Shown piece by piece: positions 5,428 through 8,964 of a stretch of 8,964 bases of DNA; position 1 is the first letter of the stretch, and each line of letters begins with the position of its first letter. Position numbers and translations under genes: made by a program. The notes below the pieces were generated by a model that was given only the letters and a program-made list of their open reading frames with translations, was not told the origin of the DNA and ran no database searches. Source of the stretch: Rhodospirillales bacterium (GTDB taxonomy: Bacteria; Pseudomonadota; Alphaproteobacteria; Micavibrionales; UBA2020); NCBI GenBank assembly GCA_023266795.1, contig JAHFPI010000008.1, positions 12,743 through 21,706 of the forward strand. The letters run 5' to 3'.

Positions 5428-6584
5428 CGCAGAAAAAGACCGGCACGCTGCTCACGCATGTCAGCACCGCGCCGCACAAATATGACGGCGCCGTCAATAC
5501 ACCGGTGCATCGCACCTCCACCATCGTTTTCAACACCTACGAGGAATTCGAAAACAGCGCCAAAGCGCCTTTTAACTACGGTCGCCACGGCACGCCCACC
5601 AGCGTCGCTTTTGAGCAGGCCATTGCCGCGCTCGACGGCGCGGCGGGCAGCGTCTCCACCGGTTCGGGGCTTTCCGCCATCACCCTCGCCCTCATGGCCT
5701 TTGCAAAATCCGGCGACCATGTGCTGATGTCGGATAACGTCTACAGCCCCAGCCGCAGGTTCTGCACGGAAATGCTGGGGAAGTTCGGCGTCGAAGTCGA
5801 GTTTTACGCGCCCATGATCGGCGCCGGCATTGAAAAACTGTTCAGGAAAAATACCGCCGTATTGTTCCTCGAAGCGCCCGGCTCCATCACCTTTGAAGTC
5901 TGCGACATCGGCGCACTCGTAAAATCCGCAAAAGCGAAAAAAACCACTACGATCATGGATAACAGCTGGGCCACCCCCCTCCTGTTCAAGCCGCTCGCCA
6001 ACGGCGTCGATGTCTCTGTGATGTCAGCCACTAAATATATTTGCGGCCACTCGGATGTGATACTCGGCGTGGCCTCGGGCACTGCCGACAGCTACCCCCT
6101 GCTGAAAAAAACCGCCCTCCAGCTCGGCCTCTGCGCCGGATCGGAAGAGCTGTATCTGGGGCTGCGCGGCCTGCGCACGCTTGAAGTCCGCCTGAAGGAA
6201 CACCAGTCCCGCGCGCTGGAGATGGCCCAATGGCTGGAAAAACAGCCCGCCGTCAGCCGCGTGATGCATCCGGCGCTCGCCGCCTGCCCCGGGCACGACA
6301 ACTGGAAAAAATATTTCAAGGGCTCTTCCGGCACGTTCGGCATTGTCCTGAAGGAAGGCGACAAAAAGAAAGTCGCCCGTATGCTGGATGGCTTCAAGAT
6401 ATTCCACATGGGCGCAAGCTGGGGCGGCTATGAATCGCTCTGCTTCCCCCAGCAGCCCCAATCCAACCGCACCGCCATCCCCGTAACGGAACCCGGTTTT
6501 TTCCTCCGCCTGCACATCGGCTTCGAAGATATAGACGACCTGAAAACAGATTTGGCGGAAGGGTTCAAGCGGCTGGCGGGTTAA
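5424..6584 (+). CDS. metC: Cystathionine beta-lyase
   Basis: This PLP-dependent enzyme cleaves cystathionine to homocysteine, pyruvate and ammonia, the penultimate step of methionine synthesis by trans-sulfuration. The 386-residue product belongs to the Cys/Met metabolism PLP family: an N-terminal PVHRTSTIVF segment, a GSGLSAI cofactor loop, DNSWATPLLFKP, and the PLP lysine in SATKY (about residue 204) followed by CGHSD, which favours the proteobacterial beta-lyase over gamma-synthase. I place the start at GTG 5424, not ATG 5370. AGGGG (5411-5415) lies 8 bases upstream, GTG overlaps the sseA stop as GTGA, and the 18 extra residues from 5370 are unlike the family. Coupled translation with sseA is likely. 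The related gamma-lyase activity cannot be excluded. Confidence 0.9.
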   Translation: MTQKKTGTLLTHVSTAPHKYDGAVNTPVHRTSTIVFNTYEEFENSAKAPFNYGRHGTPTSVAFEQAIAALDGAAGSVSTGSGLSAITLALMAFAKSGDHVLMSDNVYSPSRRFCTEMLGKFGVEVEFYAPMIGAGIEKLFRKNTAVLFLEAPGSITFEVCDIGALVKSAKAKKTTTIMDNSWATPLLFKPLANGVDVSVMSATKYICGHSDVILGVASGTADSYPLLKKTALQLGLCAGSEELYLGLRGLRTLEVRLKEHQSRALEMAQWLEKQPAVSRVMHPALAACPGHDNWKKYFKGSSGTFGIVLKEGDKKKVARMLDGFKIFHMGASWGGYESLCFPQQPQSNRTAIPVTEPGFFLRLHIGFEDIDDLKTDLAEGFKRLAG

Positions 6585-7099
6585 TCCCTTACCGACTTGG
6601 CGATTTTATCGAGGATGGCGTTGACGATCTTCGGCTCTTTGCCGTCGTAAAAGCCGGTGGTGACGTTGAGATAATCGTTGATGATGATACCGGCATCGAC
6701 CTTCCCGTGCGCCATCAACTCGTAGGTTCCGGCGCGCAGGATCGATTCCAGCAGGGTTTCCACCTCGCCTTTTTTGCCGTCGGCGAGTGCCTTGCTGACG
6801 ATCACATCAATATCCGTCCAGCGTTTGGTCACGCCCATGACGATTTCCTCGAGAAGCTCCGCGTCGGCGGGAACAAACAGGTCGCCGTCAAGGTCAAAAC
6901 CGATGCGCGTATCGATAAACTCGCGCACCGCCGATTTCGCCTCCTGATTGTTGAGGCGCATCTGGTACAGCACCTGCACCGCCGCCAGCCGCGCCGCCGT
7001 CTTTTGCGCCTTGGCGGAACCGGCGGTCTTTTTCACGACACGCTTTTCCGGTGCGCGACCGAGACCAACTCTTCTGGCCGGTTTCTTCTTTTCGGTCAT
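6581..7099 (-). CDS. nusB: Transcription antitermination factor NusB
   Basis: NusB binds boxA RNA together with ribosomal protein S10 (NusE) and supports antitermination during rRNA transcription. The 172-residue protein contains the all-helical NusB fold: ARLAAVQVLYQ (about 36-46) and the C-terminal block from LESILRAGTYEL through INDYLNVTTGFYDGKEPKIVNAILDKIA. It has a basic N-terminal extension of about 34 residues (KKKPARR, EKRVVKK), making it longer than the E. coli protein of 139. The extension is probably flexible and may help RNA contact (inference). The ATG follows the nrdR stop by one base, so it is co-translated with nrdR. The stop shares the TTAA palindrome with the stop of convergent metC, leaving no room for a terminator between the two genes. 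Confidence 0.93.
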   Translation of the reverse strand: MTEKKKPARRVGLGRAPEKRVVKKTAGSAKAQKTAARLAAVQVLYQMRLNNQEAKSAVREFIDTRIGFDLDGDLFVPADAELLEEIVMGVTKRWTDIDVIVSKALADGKKGEVETLLESILRAGTYELMAHGKVDAGIIINDYLNVTTGFYDGKEPKIVNAILDKIAKSVRD

Positions 7100-7100
7100 A

Positions 7101-7556
7101 TCAGGCTTTCTTGTAATTTTTTTCGAGAAAGGCGTTGAAGTCGTTCACTTCGTGAAAGTTCTTGTAGACGGAAGCATAGCGGACATAGGCGACGGGGTCG
7201 AGCTCGGAAAGCGCCTTCATCGCGAATTCGCCGATCGTCTGGGTGGGAATATCGGCATCCCCCAGCACTTCAAGATGGCGTACAATCTCGCTTACCGCGC
7301 GCTCCACCGTTTCGGCATCAACCGGGCGCTTTTGCAGCGCCAGTTTCAGGGAGCGCGCCAGCTTGTCGCGCTCGAAAGGTTCGCGGCGGCCGTCATTCTT
7401 AACCACCGTCAGCTCGCGCAGCTGCACCCGCTCGAAAGTGGTGAAACGCGCGTCGCAATGTGTGCATTCCCGGCGGCGGCGGATGGCGACACTATCCTCG
7501 CTCGGGCGGGAGTCTTTGACCTGCGTATCTTCATGTCCGCAAAAAGGGCATTTCAT
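7101..7556 (-). CDS. nrdR: Transcriptional repressor NrdR
   Basis: NrdR represses ribonucleotide reductase genes by binding NrdR boxes, sensing dATP/ATP through an ATP-cone domain. The 151-residue protein has normal length. The zinc ribbon is complete (Cys 3, 6, 31 and 34 as CPFC and CTHC), with the basic RRRRE stretch between the pairs, and the ATP-cone covers about 49-139, beginning VVKNDGRREPF. The ATG has a GGAG element 8 bases upstream that lies inside the last codons of glyA, so translation is probably coupled to glyA; the two genes are 5 bases apart. No NrdR box was seen in the window, so its targets lie elsewhere. Confidence 0.95.
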   Translation of the reverse strand: MKCPFCGHEDTQVKDSRPSEDSVAIRRRRECTHCDARFTTFERVQLRELTVVKNDGRREPFERDKLARSLKLALQKRPVDAETVERAVSEIVRHLEVLGDADIPTQTIGEFAMKALSELDPVAYVRYASVYKNFHEVNDFNAFLEKNYKKA

Positions 7557-7561
7557 TGTGA

Positions 7562-8869
7562 TTACTCCAGAGAATAAATCGGAAATTGCCGGCAGAGCTT
7601 CAGAACGCGCTCCGCCACTGATTTTTCGACGGCGGTATTGTTGTCGGCGCCGTTTTTGGCAAGGCCGTCCAGCACCTCGACGATATACTGCCCGACCTGC
7701 TCGAATTCCCTGACGCCGAAACCGCGCGTCGTCGCCGCCGGACTGCCGAGGCGCACGCCGGAAGTCACCATCGGTTTTTCAGGATCGAACGGAATAGCGT
7801 TTTTGTTGCAGGTCATGAGCGCGCGTTCAAGGCTGACTTCCACGACGCGGCCGGTCAGATTCTTCGGGCGCAGGTCGACCAGCACCAGATGGCAATCCGT
7901 CCCGTCGGAAACAATATCCAGCCCGCCTTTTTTCAGCGTCGCCGCCAGAATGCGGGCGTTATCCAGCACAGCCTTGGCATAAACTTTAAATGACGGCTGC
8001 AATGCCTCTCCGAAAGCTACCGCCTTCGCCGCAATCACATGCTCCAGAGGGCCGCCCTGCAAACCGGGGAAAACGGCGGAATTGATTTTTTTGTGCAGCT
8101 CCTCGTCATTGGTCAGGATAATCCCGCCGCGCGGCCCGCGCAGGGTTTTATGCGTGGTGGAGGTCGTGATGTGCGCGTGTGGAATCGGGCTTTGATAGAT
8201 GCCCGCCGCGACCAGCCCCGCATAATGCGCCATATCGACCATCAGATACGCGCCCACTTCATCGGCGATCCTGCGGAAACGCGCGAAATCGATCTGGCGC
8301 GGATAGGCCGAAGCGCCGGCGATAATCAGTTTTGGTTTATGTTCGCAGGCAAGTTTATCGACTTCATCATAATCGATCAGCGCGTCTTCCTTGCGGACGC
8401 CGTATTGCACGGCATTGAACCATTTACCGGACATATTCGGCTTGGCGCCGTGCGTCAGGTGTCCGCCCGAGGCCAGCGCCTGACCCAAAATCGTGTCCCC
8501 CGGTTGGAGCAGCGCCAGCAGCACCGCCTGATTGGCCTGCGCGCCGGAATGGGGCTGCACGTTGGCGAATTTTACGCCGAACAGCTTGCAGACACGGTCA
8601 ATCGCCAGCTGCTCGGAGACATCCACGAATTCGCAGCCGCCGTAATAGCGCTTGCCGGGATAGCCTTCGGCATATTTATTGGTCAGCACGCTGCCCTGCG
8701 CCTGCAGGACGGCGCGGGAAACGATATTTTCGGAAGCGATCAGCTCGATCTGGTTCTGCTGGCGTGTAAGCTCTTTTTGAATCGCGGAAAAAATTTCCGG
8801 ATCGGCCTGCTCCAGTTCACCCGTGAAAAATGGGTTAGCACTTCCCAAGTTTTTTAACGCGTTCTGCAT
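7562..8869 (-). CDS. glyA: Serine hydroxymethyltransferase
   Basis: GlyA converts serine and tetrahydrofolate to glycine and 5,10-methylene-tetrahydrofolate, the main source of one-carbon units in the cytoplasm. The 435-residue protein is full length and highly conserved: IELIASEN, LTNKYAEGYPGKRYYGG, NVQPHSGAQAN, VDMAHYAGLVAAG, and the PLP lysine in TTHKTLRGPRGG (about residue 241). The start is placed at ATG 8869 rather than at the in-frame TTG at 8884, because GAAGGGGG ends about 5 bases before the ATG. The first 35 bases overlap the end of rpiB in another frame. One-carbon supply, dNTP control (nrdR) and rRNA transcription (nusB) thus share one transcript. Confidence 0.97.
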   Translation of the reverse strand: MQNALKNLGSANPFFTGELEQADPEIFSAIQKELTRQQNQIELIASENIVSRAVLQAQGSVLTNKYAEGYPGKRYYGGCEFVDVSEQLAIDRVCKLFGVKFANVQPHSGAQANQAVLLALLQPGDTILGQALASGGHLTHGAKPNMSGKWFNAVQYGVRKEDALIDYDEVDKLACEHKPKLIIAGASAYPRQIDFARFRRIADEVGAYLMVDMAHYAGLVAAGIYQSPIPHAHITTSTTHKTLRGPRGGIILTNDEELHKKINSAVFPGLQGGPLEHVIAAKAVAFGEALQPSFKVYAKAVLDNARILAATLKKGGLDIVSDGTDCHLVLVDLRPKNLTGRVVEVSLERALMTCNKNAIPFDPEKPMVTSGVRLGSPAATTRGFGVREFEQVGQYIVEVLDGLAKNGADNNTAVEKSVAERVLKLCRQFPIYSLE

Positions 8870-8963
8870 GACGGCCCCCTTCAAATTTTGTATTTAAAAA
8901 TGCCGGTATGCATTCCAGCACGACCTCGATACCGGTTAACCGCGCGCCGAGCACCAGCACATT
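8835..8963 (-). CDS. rpiB: Ribose 5-phosphate isomerase B (C-terminal end, cut by window edge)
   Basis: RpiB interconverts ribose 5-phosphate and ribulose 5-phosphate. Only the last 42 residues are in the window. They read NVLVLGARLTGIE at the start and contain FEGGRHAERVKKL near the end, both characteristic of the RpiB C-terminus (NVLxLGAR, and FEGGRH with a following RV). The frame stays open through the window edge and ends at TAA (8835-8837), 35 bases inside glyA. The GAA GGG GGC codons of the EGGRH motif also provide the Shine-Dalgarno sequence of glyA. The rpiB-glyA-nrdR order is common in alphaproteobacteria, which supports the call despite the short fragment. Confidence 0.82.
   Translation of the reverse strand, partial: NVLVLGARLTGIEVVLECIPAFLNTKFEGGRHAERVKKLGKC
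8870..8880 (-). promoter_or_regulatory. glyA ribosome-binding site inside the rpiB coding sequence
   Basis: On the - strand AGGGGG (8875-8880) ends 5 bases before the ATG at 8869. It decides the glyA start against the upstream TTG and at the same time encodes part of the conserved EGGRH motif of RpiB. Ribosomes finishing rpiB must pass over the glyA start, which favours coupled translation. Confidence 0.7.
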
Positions 8964-8964
8964 C

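Noticed and set aside
8039..8857. 272-codon ORF on the + strand over glyA
   Set aside because: Exactly antisense to a highly conserved enzyme, with no motif and no upstream signal. Long antisense ORFs are expected here from codon bias.

Overview
The window looks like chromosomal DNA of an alphaproteobacterium. The evidence is the gene order ftsE-ftsX-DUF218-plsC on one strand and rpiB-glyA-nrdR-nusB on the other, protein motifs typical of that class, GC-rich coding sequence, and short hairpin repeats with a GCGAAAGC core. I cannot assign a genus. Most of the window is housekeeping sequence; the unusual material lies in an AT-rich stretch at about 2.75-3.48 kb and in several tight gene overlaps.

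Left block (1-2673, + strand): the 3' part of ftsE, complete ftsX, a membrane-anchored DUF218/YdcF-like protein and a PlsC-type acyltransferase. Spacing is close (3 to 22 bases), so this reads as one cell-envelope operon covering division-site hydrolase control, a probable envelope function and phospholipid synthesis. A perfect 25-bp inverted repeat follows plsC.

Middle block (about 2674-4024): an AT-rich insert between two conserved blocks. On the - strand it carries a 51-codon ORF with a good ribosome-binding site. The ORF ends exactly where a 133-codon four-helix membrane ORF begins in another frame, so this is either a coupled pair or one frame-split gene. A hairpin with a T-tract points rightwards without a visible rightward gene before it. 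To its right is a small gene on the - strand for an exported, very acidic, lysine/arginine-free peptide. A divergent intergenic region of about 180 bases ends the block.

Right-central block (4025-6584, + strand): a Nudix hydrolase of the ADP-ribose pyrophosphatase type, a 3-mercaptopyruvate sulfurtransferase-type rhodanese and cystathionine beta-lyase. Stop and start codons overlap (TAATG, GTGA), each downstream start with its own Shine-Dalgarno sequence, so the unit is probably translationally coupled and centred on sulfur amino acid metabolism.

Right block (6581-8963, - strand): the 3' end of rpiB, then glyA, nrdR and nusB. The rpiB tail overlaps the glyA start by 35 bases, and the codons for its conserved EGGRH motif also form the glyA ribosome-binding site. 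metC and nusB converge and share the palindrome TTAA as their stop codons. No tRNA, rRNA, CRISPR array, insertion sequence or transposase was seen.
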